NCBI GenBank assembly: GCA_943737045.1
Contig: CALSFV010000061.1
Span: 496,001-560,000 of the forward strand
Length of the DNA stretch: 64,000 nt
From: Parapristionchus giblindavisi
Taxonomy: Eukaryota; Nematoda; Chromadorea; Rhabditida; Diplogasteridae
Direction of reading: 5' to 3'
Each line of letters starts with the position of its first letter. Within the stretch, counting starts at the first letter, position 1. The translations under genes and the position numbers were made by a program. The notes under the pieces were generated by a model. That model worked only from the letters and a program-made list of their open reading frames with translations. It was not told where the DNA came from and searched no databases. Below are positions 33,076-43,969 of this stretch, piece after piece.

Positions 33076-33336
33076 TTGGGTAGTCATATTCGAGTAACAG
33101 GACTTTTTCCTGAAGACCGATCCGGTCGCGCTATGGAAGATGTCGATCGATTGCTCGAAGAGGAAGAGGCTGGTCCGTATCGCAATAGCAGTGATCTTGA
33201 CATGGCACTATGCTCCCGATTTGCACCGCAAAAAATATGCTGTGCATCTGGTGGTCAGTACTGGGAGTACTCACAGAGGGTACTACTATCTCGAACAATC
33301 ACGTGGGAAAGACGGTCGGATCTACTTCCAACATGA
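33076..33336 (+). CDS. Unidentified ORF between two MITEs
   Basis: An 86-codon frame with ordinary codon use: GSHIRVTGLFPEDRSGR, MEDVDRLLEEEEAGPY, SSDLDMALCSRFAPQKICCA. The frame also extends upstream without a stop to about 33062. The overlapping frame at 33140-33355 reads HRGYYYLEQSRGKDGRIYF at its end, which also looks coding-like, so a frameshift or short intron near 33250 is possible. I recognise no family; it may be a gene fragment stranded between elements. Confidence 0.3.
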   Translation: MGSHIRVTGLFPEDRSGRAMEDVDRLLEEEEAGPYRNSSDLDMALCSRFAPQKICCASGGQYWEYSQRVLLSRTITWERRSDLLPT

Positions 33337-33389
33337 CTACGCTAGCGGTATTTAAATTATAATTGCACTTTTATCAAACAAATAATTGT

Positions 33390-33509
33390 TTAAGGGAGCG
33401 TACCCTCTCTCAATTGTCTCTTCGACGCGCAATGCTTTCTCGTTGTTAGAGAAAAGAGAAATAGTGTGCACAATATAGATCCCTTTGAGAGAGGCAAGGC
33501 TCCCTTTAA
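33390..33509. mobile_element. MITE family D copy 2
   Basis: TTAAGGGAGCG to GCTCCCTTTAA, with the CTCTTCGACGCGCAATGC arm. Confidence 0.75.
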
Positions 33510-33713
33510 TGAGCGTTTCAATTGTGCTTCGTTGATGCTGTCATTATTGTTAATACGATATACACTTCCTTTATACGTGGCAAAATAAAGTCTGAATAAG
33601 ATTTATGATAAATGGTTGGAATTTAAACAAATATCATACTAGATGATACTACAAAAACAATGTTCGTTATCTGAACGTAGCTTTCCATGGAGTAGCATTT
33701 CAAATTACCTCCG

Positions 33714-33715
<2 letters not shown>

Positions 33716-33784
<69 letters not shown>
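33716..33784. repeat. (TTA)n microsatellite
   Basis: About 23 uninterrupted units. Confidence 0.95.
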
Positions 33785-33786
<2 letters not shown>

Positions 33787-34296
33787 CATATCGTGTTGGT
33801 TTTCTTAGTTTACAAGGGAGCATATATCAACGTTTGCCAAATAATATATTCCCTGGTGTCATTATCTATCTTCTGGTTCCATTCATTCATTTTATTCGTT
33901 GTATTCTATACCGTGTTTTCTCGAAACGCATAATAATTATAATTATTGTTATTATTATTGATGATCTGTCTAGCTTCGATTCCTTATAGAGCCTTTCCTA
34001 TGACATTTAATTTTCCTTTGAATAAAATTAAATTGTATTTAATTCTTAATGATGATATAGACGAGCTCTATAATCTTTTCTTTTCAATATTAAGCGTGAT
34101 CGGAAGCACGTAGTAAAATTTAATTGTATTATGTTCTTGATTCTCATTTCATTTATATTTCATTTTTTTGTTTAAAAACACATTTATTAAGAGTGGACTC
34201 TGATGTGCGTGGGTTAAAAAGCTCTTCTTGCTTCTCATAAAATAATATTAACTTTCTATAATGCTGTGCAATTCTAACTTCATTTGTGCATCTTCA

Positions 34297-34416
34297 AGAC
34301 CGAGCCCGAGCTAATATCAGACTCTCCGTTCTGACAATGCTTTCTCGTCAGTAAAGAAAGCGATAGAGCATTGCCAGAGCGGAGAGTTTTAAATACGCTC
34401 GGGGTGTTCTTTTATT
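34297..34416. mobile_element. MITE family A copy
   Basis: CCCGAGCTAATATCAGACTC to GGAGAGTTTTAAATACGCTC, with the central CTTTCTCGTCAG hairpin. Confidence 0.65.
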
Positions 34417-34465
34417 AAAATTCGTCGTCCGGCTTAAATAAATGGCTTGTTACACTACAGAACTA

Positions 34466-34898
34466 ACAAGGGGATGGTCGCAACTGGTCCTGGCCATATG
34501 AGATGGCAATAACATGACTAGGATCAGTTTTCGATGCTGATTACGAATCTGTTTTCAGAAAGTGCCTAATCGACCTGATTTTCGAGGAAATCGATCTTTT
34601 AATTCGGAAATTCGTGTGGTTTCCTGCGCAAACCGTCCGGGCTGGCTGGTGAACTCATCTATTAACTCTCACAATACTTTACCTTACATTGCCGGATCTT
34701 TCTGATGCAATCCAGATAGTTTATGAAGGAAACTACACGATTTTTCGAATTAACAAGCCAAATTTCAATACCGATTTTCTCGAAAATCAGGTCGATTAGG
34801 CACTTTCTGAATACGGATTCGTAATCAGCATCGAAAACTGATCATAGTCATGTCATTGCCATCTCATTTGGCCAGGACCAGTTGCGACCATCCCTTGT
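34466..34898. mobile_element. Foldback element, family M, copy 2
   Basis: ACAAGGGGATGGTCGCAAC at the left and its complement at the right; inner arms with ATCAGTTTTCGATGCTGATT as in copy 1 (1505-1925), but the outer 20 bases differ. Confidence 0.75.
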
Positions 34899-34989
34899 AA
34901 GTAGATCATATTCGCATTCCGTCCTACAATTCCGTACCATCTCCTATATCGTTTTCTTTCGTTTTGACTGTATTTGAAATTACTTTAGT

Positions 34990-35390
34990 ATAGCTTATTA
35001 CGGTTTCGCAGCAATCAAGGTTAACTTTATACCAATTATGAGCTATGCGATTATGGCTATATCATAGACGCATGGTAGAGTCAAATGAATTTGTCACTGA
35101 TTCTTGGAATAACATTATTGCCCGATAAAATGCAATTTCTCGTCTCCCACGTTTCTTTGCTTTCTCTATAGTTAGCATAAGTGCATGCGATTATTTTAAC
35201 GAATTGCTGTTCGGACATTTCTCTGCATAGAACTTTATATTTACTTGCGCTTTCAAAACATTCCCACACGCTCGATATATAGCCTGACGATTCCTGGTCA
35301 CTACGCAGTAGTAGGCGGATGCGGAATTGTGCGTATATCAGAGACATTCCTCGTTGCTTATTTGTCATTTTGTGTGAATATTGCATCGTT
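34990..35390 (-). repeat. Inverted fragment of the Merlin-bearing block
   Basis: The reverse complement aligns to 31015-31320: AAGTAAATATAAAGTTCTA, CGTGGGAGA, CATTTTATCGGG and the GATTGCTGCGAAACC end. Just upstream of the chemoreceptor gene. Confidence 0.55.
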
Positions 35391-35594
35391 CGTCGCTGTA
35401 GTTAGCTAGCGTGTAAATAGCTAGTTAGCTTCCTTTCAGACCAGAAAAATTTTGCAGACCAATACCGTAAAATCCGCAAAATCCGTAAATGTAAATCACA
35501 GCCCTGTATCTGAGATATTTCGTCATTTGTTGTGAAATTTTCATAGTTTGTCCATGTAGTAAGCGTCTTTTCAGACTGTTCTCTAGTCTTCGAA

Positions 35595-38500
35595 ATGCTG
35601 TACCTGCCTAGTCCTCTACCTCTCCATGACTTTATTTCCATTATTCAACATTTCATCACCGATGGAGTGGGCATTATTGGAAACATTCTGCTTTTGTTCG
35701 CGATTATCTTTCGGTCGCCCAAAAGTTTCAGGTACCAAAGCTTATGTTTCTTATCAAATTTCGGAAATATTTAGGTCATACTCCATTTTGCTAATCAATA
35801 ATGTTTTGATTGATTTCTTGTCGTCTTTGAGCGGATTTCTTATTATGATCAGGTTTGTGAACAATTATCAATGACCTAGCGTTGAACTCCCACAGGACTT
35901 TGTGTGCCTTGAATAACGGGATGTACCGTTACATTCCTTTTGTGCTTTTGAAGACCTAATATATCTGCATATTGGTTATTTATTTTAGATTGTTGCCTGC
36001 TCGTCGAGTCTTGGCCTATGTCTATATCGGGCCATGTGTGTATATTTCAGGTTTTTATTTATTTATTTTTTGATAAACCCGTGATAAGTGCGATCGTTTG
36101 AAATACACTACATGCATTCAACATTCAGCATTAATTAATTGGAAATAATTAATTTGAAAAGCTCCTCAAACACTTATTGTGAGAAATAAGAATGAAGAAA
36201 AAGTCAAGCCGAAAATGGAATTAATAATTTATGTCTTGAAAATCTTATCTTACGTTTCTAAGTACCTTAATTACATAGAGCGGAATTTTGGTTCCTAGTC
36301 TAAGTTGTCTAGCGATGGAATTTATCTCTGAACGAATCTAATACGAAAGATAGGGGAATGCCTTGTGCGTGAAAATCTAATAAAAAGTACGTAGGTGTTA
36401 AGAGCTCTATCAAAGATAAATGTATTATTAAAATCATTTCGTTCTGATGACCCTGAAGTTGATCTTCATACACTCATATTATGAATTACTATGAATTATA
36501 TATTACTCGTACACCCTATTATGCAATATGATAATAAAAGCAATAACAATTTATTCTTTCAATTGAGCAGGATATATCTGTTTTTTGAATTAGATGTCTT
36601 TTGAAGGATGTCCGCCAGTTAGGATATGCTAAAAAATAACATAAATAGAATATTGTGAAAATAATTCGATCAAATTCCATGTCATATCAGGAATGTTCTG
36701 TCACTCCACATACTGCATTCTCCTGCATACATTCTCGCAATCACTGTTTCTCATTCTAACGTCGTTCGCTTATCGACTATACGTGATTACAAAGTAACGA
36801 GGATAATCCTTTCCAGTAACTCTAAATATACACAGACTAATTTTATTTTACAGTGCACCACCGAAGCGACGTACTATGATACTGATATGCGGTTGCATAT
36901 ATCTACCCAATCTTTTCATGATGGTACGCTTTTCAAGCTTTGCAAATATTATAGTTAGGAGTAGTGCATCATTGGCGTAGCGGTGATCACGCCCAGGACT
37001 TCGTGTGCCTTGAATAACGGGTTGTGCTTTGCGGGACAAATATCGATAACTTGAGTTAAAATGTGTCGACGACGATTTGCGTAGTTGCTATCCACAATGA
37101 CGATAAGGTTACGAGAACATCGGAGTGTTGATGAAAGCGACAACTCTGGTATTTCCAAACTAGTAGTTTACTTACGTGAAGTCACAGACTAGCAGTTTAC
37201 TGTTAGTTTACTATTAGTGAAAGGACATTTGACGAAATGCATTACCGTATTATTCACCACTTCTAGTAAACTTACGTTTAACTAGCCGTAGACTTGCAAG
37301 TCTACGGCTTTTTATACACAATGACCCTTCTTATACAATACTTTTTTTTCTTTTTTCAAGCAACACAATTGTCAGGTAACATTTCTGTTCACACTGGACG
37401 ATAATAATGCCGTACGAAGTGCTCTTCGTATTGTGCGACCGGATTATGATCTGGATGAATACCTTGTACAAGGTGAGATGCCTGGGGAACAAGATCGAAA
37501 ATAAAAGTACACTTTAATCCATGTAAGATAATATTTTTCTAAGATTTTGTTGTACTAACAAGGCTACGATTTTATTTTACTAAGGTGTAGGGATGTTCTG
37601 TCGTGTTTAGCCTGATCTCTCACACGCTTTGTAGTTATAAACTACGTGAGACTCCCAATTGTAATGTGTGGGTTTAAGACTGACAAAAATTAATCAAAAT
37701 GGAAATTTTGAGATGGAATATGAGCGAAAAGTGTACAGTCCTCGTTCTTTCTTCTTTTTTTTGCTGCGGATTCAACACAACAACTATTGTATTTTTTTAC
37801 AATATTGACAATTTACACTTTAATATCAACAGCCAGAAAATACACCAATAATTAAGGTCACGTCGACATTTTGAATTTCCTCGATATGTTCACTATTCTT
37901 GCGATGACTATGCCATGTGGACCGACGCTTATCGCAATCATTTTCATACGAAGAAAGGTATTGAAGGCACACCCCACAGTATTCTGGCTCAAGCCATTTT
38001 GTTTCCATAGCGAGACAAGCGAAAGACGATTGCATTTGAGAGAGTTTCTATGTTGAGCGGTCGTTTTGGCTTTCACAGTCTATAGAACATTGTGACCCGG
38101 CACCTTGAAAAGCGAATAATGTTTCAATACGAACCCGAGCTAATTTTAACCTCTCCACGCTGACAATGATCTCTCGCTATCTTTGTTTGCTAGAAAGTGT
38201 TCGGAGAGTAGAATTAGTTCAGGTGTGCCTTCAAATATGACGAGTAACTCATAATAGGTGCTTCAAGTCATTCAGCAGAAATCGCTGCAGATGAGCAGCA
38301 GAACGGTGGCTATGCATAGTACGCTTACGAAGGTTGGTACAATCTTCACAAAGACGTTCATTTTTGGTAAACCAAAGACCAGTATATTATTATGTGTTTT
38401 CGTTCTCGCGCGGATGAAGATCTTGTAGAGCACTGTGGTAAATAACTATTTATTGTTTCTTACAATTAAATTTCAAATTTTAAAGAAAATTCATTGATAG

Positions 38501-39376
38501 TATCAGTGATAAAATAAGAAGAAGCGAAAGTACTGTAACTTCTAAATAGGTCAATCACAGGTACTCTCTCTGCAATCGTTGCTTCCTGCAGTGTTTTCCA
38601 TCGCTGTCATCAACTATGGCCTTTGCCAATTCGATATACAATGTTCGCCCCTTCAAGAGCATCTCATGATGGAGGTAGAAGACTGCAGAATTTGTAAAAA
38701 CCCTGATTTATGGAATTGGCATTGCGAACAGAAGCACGCTATTATTCAATTCTTTTACCCAATTCTATGAATACATTTGCATGACAATTATGATCTATTT
38801 CTATTTTAAATTGCTCCTTTTAGAATAACTAACGTTTTATTCGGACTTTCGCACACTGCACCATATTTCTTTATAGGGCGCAGATCAAACTATATTTAAA
38901 TATTTTAAAAAAATATCATAGTTCAACCCAATTCCAGCTGCTTGGATTCATCCCAATGATATCTCCGTTGATTACGACTTACTACGTTGCGCCATATAGA
39001 GAGTGAGATTTGTCTTCGTTGAACAAATTCCTTGAATGGAAAAAAATTTGTCGATGCCATGATAAAACCAATAATGTCACAAGACATTATTTATGTTTTT
39101 ACAATGATTGCGCTTAAATCAACGATTCTATATGGCAATTGGCAAATAAGGCAATGTTATGCTGCCTATAACTAGGCTTTATTTAAGTTTTTTTAAAAAT
39201 ATGTATTTAATATGACATTTTACTCATTCCAGATTCGTGAAAGCTGTATTATGTTGTAAAGTTAGGCGGGAATTCGACAAAATGAAGTAAGTGTAGTGGT
39301 TTAAAACGAAGTTTTATTTTAATGCGACAGGAGAAGCTGCAACGGCAAGACAACAACGATGACGAGTACACTATGA
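35595..39376 (+). CDS. Srd-type 7TM chemoreceptor, 12 exons, apparently intact
   Basis: Exons 35595-35731, 35775-35852, 35989-36050, 36691-36793, 36854-36923, 37376-37472, 37857-37957, 38258-38332, 38561-38674, 38938-39002, 39233-39286, 39331-39376. Every junction phases, giving 333 residues. Family signatures: GIIGNILLLFAIIFRSPKSF then SYSILLINNVLIDFLSSLSG (TM1-2), LLPARRVLAYVYIGPCVYIS, ILLHTFSQSLFLILTSFAYR (TM3), PPKRRTMILICGCIYLPNLF (TM4), LDDNNAVRSALRIVRPDYDL (loop 2), MHSTLTKVLSLQSLLPAVFS (TM6) and GFIPMISPLITTYYVAPYR (TM7). The SPKSFRSYSILL and YVYIGPC motifs and MHxxLTKxLxLQSLLP fit serpentine class d (or the related Str superfamily). Such receptors act in chemosensory cilia; the ligand is unknown. 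If exon 11 is not spliced at the ideal GTAAGT the product stops 14 residues earlier. A candidate poly(A) signal is at 39480. Confidence 0.85.
37149..37312. mobile_element. TIR element, family F, inverted copy 2
   Basis: Reverse complement of the element at 11308-11512; lies in chemoreceptor intron 5. Confidence 0.7.
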
Positions 39377-39740
39377 AGATACGCACGCCATGGAGATCTT
39401 CTGAAATCGGGGAAAAACGACGATAATCGAGCCTAATTGAACAGAGAACATCTAATAATGATTATCTACGCAAAGCATGAATAAAAAATGTTGCGAAATG
39501 AGTTATTGTAGCATTGATGATTACTTCCAAGTTTATTATTATGCTATCTGTCCGCGAGCATTCTTACTTTTCATTCTTATTAGGATGTTTTTTTATTTAC
39601 AAAGAAGATCCTCGTTACCTCATCTCGTTCGTACTCCGAAAGGCCCATGGAGCGGTCTATATCGTCCATCCAGTTCAACCCTTCCAATTCCCTCTTCCTC
39701 TTCCAATTCTTCATGCGTGATAAAGACAAAAACGATCAGT

Positions 39741-39850
39741 ACAGAATTGTCGAGTATTGTAGTGCAGTAGGATAGATGTTCATCATGAATTTCCCGAATA
39801 AACCAACATTAAGAAGCCGAGGAAAGGAACACCTTCATCTCCATCTCCGA
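39741..39850 (-). pseudogene. Inverted fragment of an UNC-93-like gene
   Basis: Minus-strand translation reads VGLFGKFMMNIYPTALQYS, identical to exon 8 of the plus-strand gene at 40046-43155 (42235-42290), with a few silent differences. The fragment ends in a stop soon after and upstream similarity fades quickly. It lies only 200-300 bases 5' of the intact paralogue in opposite orientation. Confidence 0.8.
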
Positions 39851-40045
39851 TTGTGATAAACACAAATGGCTTTCGATGAAACGCTAGAGAGGAGCAAACG
39901 TGCACTGTTGATGTTTGAGAGATACTATATGGAAAAGAGAGTCTACATTGCTCATATAATACTCATAGAGATTACCGATGCATAGACGGTATAAATATGT
40001 GTTGCGTTCTAGAGATGACCATGTAAGCGATCACTCGAATGAACA

Positions 40046-43000
40046 ATGAGGGATTCCACCTATCAGAATGTTTGCACATTTCTTCTCGGATTGGCTACTC
40101 TCTTCAAGTTTGTTGAAAATCTCCGCTCTGGCGATGCTCTCACGTAGGCAAAGAAAGCTAGAGAGCATTACGAGATTTGAATGATCTATTCAATATTGAT
40201 TGATTTGAATGATCTATTCAATATTGATTGATTTGAATGATCTATTCAATATTGATTGATTTGAATGATCTATTCAATATTGATTGATTTGAATGATCTA
40301 TTCAATATTGATTGATTTGAATGATCTATTCAATATTGATTGATTTGAATGATCTATTCAATATTGATTGATTTGAATGATCTATTCAATATTGATTGAT
40401 TTGAATGATCCATTCAATATTGATTGATTTGAATGATCTATTCAATATTGATTGATTTGAATGATCTATTCAATATTGATTGATTTGAACGATCTATTCA
40501 ATATTGATTGATTTGAATGATCTATTCAATATTGATTGATTTGAATGATCTATTCAATATTGATTGATTTGAATGATCTATTCAATATTGATTGATTTGA
40601 ATGATCTATTCAATATTGATTGATTTGAATGATCTATTCAATATTGATTGATTTGAATGATCTATTCAATATTGATTGATTTGAATGATCTATTCAATAT
40701 TGATTGATTTGAATGATCTATTCAATATTGATTGATTTGAATGATCTATTCAATATTGATTGATTTGAATGATCTATTCAATATTGATTGATTTGAATGA
40801 TCTATTCAATATTGATTGATTTGAATGATCTATTCAATATTGATTGATTTGAATGATCTATTCAATATTGATTGATTTGAATGATCTATTCAATATTGAT
40901 TGATTTGAATGATCTATTCAATATTGATTGATTTGAATGATCTATTCAATATTGATTGATTTGAATGATCTATTCAATATTGATTGATTTGAATTATCTA
41001 TTCAATATTGATTGATTTGAATGATCTATTCAATATTGATTGATTTGAATGATCTATTCAATATTGATTGATTTGAATGATCTATTCAATATTGATTGAT
41101 TTGAATGATCTATTCAATAGATTCATCGGACTGGACATGTCCGTGTTCACGGTTGAATCACTCCTTCATTCCGCATATATTCGTGATAACTCGACCATTA
41201 TGAATCATGCTGGATACTACGGGTACGGTAGATCAGAGGTATTATCGATTGATTTTTTTCGATTCAGACAAGCGGTCAAGGAGATGACATCATGTTTGGC
41301 TACATTCATTACTCCAATGATTGTTGGATATTTAACTCCGAAGGTGCACACAAAAAAGTGTAACGCACAGCACATAAGACGTGTTATATTTAATACTTTT
41401 TGCCTGTTAAATAGCTCAAATGGTTTTGAAGCTCTTCTCACAGGTCTTATGTGCTGCTTGTTACATCTCTTTTTATGTGTGTAGTAGTTGCACGGCTCAA
41501 TCACAAAACAATTTTGTCTTTCACTGTAGTGGTCGTTGGTTATCGGTACATTATGTATCAGCATATATATATCGGAAGCTTCTTCTTAATCAATAACTTT
41601 ATCTACTTCATTGCCAGTGCTCTACTTGGATTCTACGTCACTCGTAATCACTAATTAATATTTAAAACTTTATGTGTACCATAGTATTCCAGTAAACTAC
41701 ACAGCTTTTTCTACATATCAAATGGCGTTCTCAACTCGAGACAAACTCGCACGAAACTCTTCTCGAACATGGGGATTGGCTCATATGAGGTCGAATTGAT
41801 CTTTGATCTTAATCATTTATCGATTTTATGATCGGAGGTGGTATGCTATACATTGTCTCAACTTCCACATCATCAGATCCATCAGCATCTACAGCTCATT
41901 ATAGGTACTACAGTGAGGCAGAAGCAAGGTATGATTACGAAGCCATTGATTCGCAGTAAATCAATAAATATTAAGAGTAATGTACGGTATATTCTTCCTC
42001 TTATCGATTATTAGTTTGATAATGCATTGTTTCCTTCCCACTCGCCATGTTGAGAATAGTGTCGCGAGTGAGAATCCTCATGATGAACTGTCTCCTATTC
42101 AGCATATCAGTAAGTTTCTTCTTAAAGATCAAAGATCACTCGAGCTACAAAAATAATCAATATTTCAGAGACGCATTGTGCAATTATCATCGATCCTTCT
42201 CTGCTAATATTGATTCCTCGCTTTCTGAATGTAGGTCTATTCGGTAAATTCATGATGAACATCTATCCTACTGCACTACAATACTCGACAATTTTATCGA
42301 AGAACAATCCAATTCTTATGGCTTATTATGCATTTTCAATGTGCATTGGAACAGTTGTTAGTGAGTATTTTGGTTATCAAATTAAGACCTCAAAATATTC
42401 ATTTTTAGGCGGTTTCTCATCGGACCCTTAAACAAACGTTTCAAAGACTTCGGACTGAAACCGCTTTATTATATCTCTATTTCTGTTCAATTGATTATCT
42501 TTATATTAGCATATCTTACGGTTCCCAAATGGTCTACTGCTAGACCTACTTCAGATTCAGCAATTATCGAACCCCAGTCAGCATTTTTTTTTAATTCACA
42601 AAAAAAACAATCAATTTCAGCATTATATGGGTTATAATAATCTCAATATTGATTGGAATCGCAGATACATCAAATGTTTCGTCTAACACTGTATTGTGCT
42701 CAAGATTGATCAAAGGAAAAGCTTCCCATACCTATACAGCCACTCGATTTTACATCGTATGTTTTCTATCAGCAAATTACTAGCCACACTCTCCCAGCGT
42801 GATATCAGAGTGGAGAGATTCAAGTTATCACTATTTATTGTGTATAGACGTAACGACCGAAACAATGAAACAAACACTTTATATGCTAATATTACTAACA
42901 TTTCCAAGTTATACTATTACTGCTCATGCACAATACATATTTGTACATTCTAATAATTATTAAATTAACAATATGTCTGCCATTCAGGCGTTGACGGCAA

Positions 43001-43155
43001 CAGTGCTCTTCTTCCTATCACCATCATTATCAATGACCGCCCATATCTCTATCCTTATCACCATTCTGATCATGTCATTATTTTCATTTAATTGGGCCGT
43101 ACGAAGAATGGAAGAAAGAGAAGATAAGGAAAGTATTGTGAAAATAGAAGTTTGA
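40046..43155 (+). CDS. UNC-93-family (MFS) membrane protein, 11 exons
   Basis: Exons 40046-40107, 41121-41222, 41268-41343, 41530-41643 (or 41562-41643), 41693-41789, 41838-41928, 41976-42109, 42169-42364, 42409-42576, 42621-42756, 42988-43155. About 430 residues. Signatures include MRDSTYQNVCTFLLGLATLF, VFTVESLLHSAYIRD, NHAGYYGQAVKEMTSC, SALLGF, STRDKLARNSSRTWG, YRYYSEAEARVMYG, DPSLLILIPRFLNVGLFG, IYPTALQYS, GIADTSNVSSNTVLCS and a final pair of hydrophobic helices. UNC-93 in C. elegans modulates the two-pore K+ channel SUP-9; paralogues are largely unstudied. Exon 4 read from 41530 (WSLVIGTLCIS) hits a stop because of two extra bases in a TA run (41563-41571); using the AG at 41561 keeps the frame but drops about 11 residues of a helix. 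Junction 41789/41838 is one base out. AATAAA at 43245-43250. Confidence 0.75.
40174..41119. repeat. 28-bp satellite, about 34 copies
   Basis: Unit ATTTGAATGATCTATTCAAT plus ATTGATTG, almost perfectly homogeneous; single variants occur near 40410, 40489 and 40995. It fills intron 1 of the UNC-93-like gene, and its last partial unit provides the CTATTCAATAG acceptor of exon 2. Confidence 0.95.
41350..41490. mobile_element. Short TIR element in UNC-93-like intron
   Basis: Arms CACACAAAAAAGTGTAAC/GTTACATCTCTTTTTATGTGTG and GCACATAAGAC/GTCTTATGTGC. Confidence 0.65.
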
Positions 43156-43454
43156 TCGATCAAGCAATTTAGTTGAAAATGAACTAGAACTTGTCTGGAT
43201 TCGATCTACGTATGCTAGGTGTGAAATATGTATGTAATTTAATGAATAAAGTATTATGTTGACAGAAAAGTATTTGTTACTTTAAAAAATAATCACTGGC
43301 ATAACAATAATTATAACTTTCCTAGCAGTGATCTCCGCAGGACTTCGTGTGCCTAACGCAATCCAGGTTTACATTTTTTAACCTTTTTAAATGAAGGGTC
43401 TACAGAGATTAAGCGATGCATAGATGACATTGTATGTATTTGTAGGGACATGTA

Positions 43455-43961
43455 CAGTCCCGCAGAATCGCCGCCTTAACAGGCGTGACGCCACGTCACG
43501 CGGCGTGACGCCTTGATCGCCATGATGTTTTCTGCTCAACTGTAAGTGTTTTAGGTGTCTCAAATACGTTTTTGATAAGCTATTCGGTCATATGCATATA
43601 ATGCACATGAGAAAAGAATAGAAAATTATTTTAAAATTAATGAAAATTAATTTTTAAAATATGGCACGGCAATACCGTTTTGTGGTGTACTACTGTATTT
43701 CTTCATTTTCCCAATCGATAATTGAGAATTTCGGTATTACACGACACCACTGAATATTTTAAAAATTAATTTTCATTAATTTTAAAATAATTTTCTATTC
43801 TTTTCTCATGTGCATTATATGCATATGACCGAATAGCTTATCAAAAACGTATTTGAGACACCTAAAACACTTACAGTTGAGCAGAAAACAGCATGGCGAT
43901 CAAGGCGTCACGCCGCGTGACGTGGCGTGACGCCTGTTAAGGCGGCGATTCTGCGGGACTG
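43455..43961. mobile_element. Foldback element, CAGTCCCGC ends
   Basis: About 507 bases with near-perfect arms of roughly 230 bases, CAGTCCCGCAGAATCGCCGC to its complement, flanked by TA. GC-rich ends with the GGCGTGACG repeat and an AT-rich middle. Confidence 0.85.
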
Positions 43962-43969
43962 TATCTATT

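Noticed and set aside
33623..33933. Poly-Ile and poly-Leu reading frames
   Set aside because: Translations of the TTA microsatellite at 33716-33784.
35081..35386. 101-codon minus-strand ORF upstream of the chemoreceptor
   Set aside because: Aligns with non-coding parts of the Merlin-bearing blocks at 9.7 and 31.2 kb.
39514..39720. 68-codon plus-strand ORF and a 32-residue minus-strand exon (MKNWKRKRELEG...)
   Set aside because: Neither has homology I recognise nor partner exons; the neighbouring minus-strand sequence is an UNC-93-like pseudogene fragment.
39869..39985. Plus-strand ORF MAFDETLERSKRALLMFERY
   Set aside because: No splice context or family; overlaps the border of the inverted pseudogene fragment.
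40174..41119. CRISPR-like array with 28-bp repeats
   Set aside because: Units are head-to-tail with no unique spacers; it is a satellite in a eukaryotic intron.
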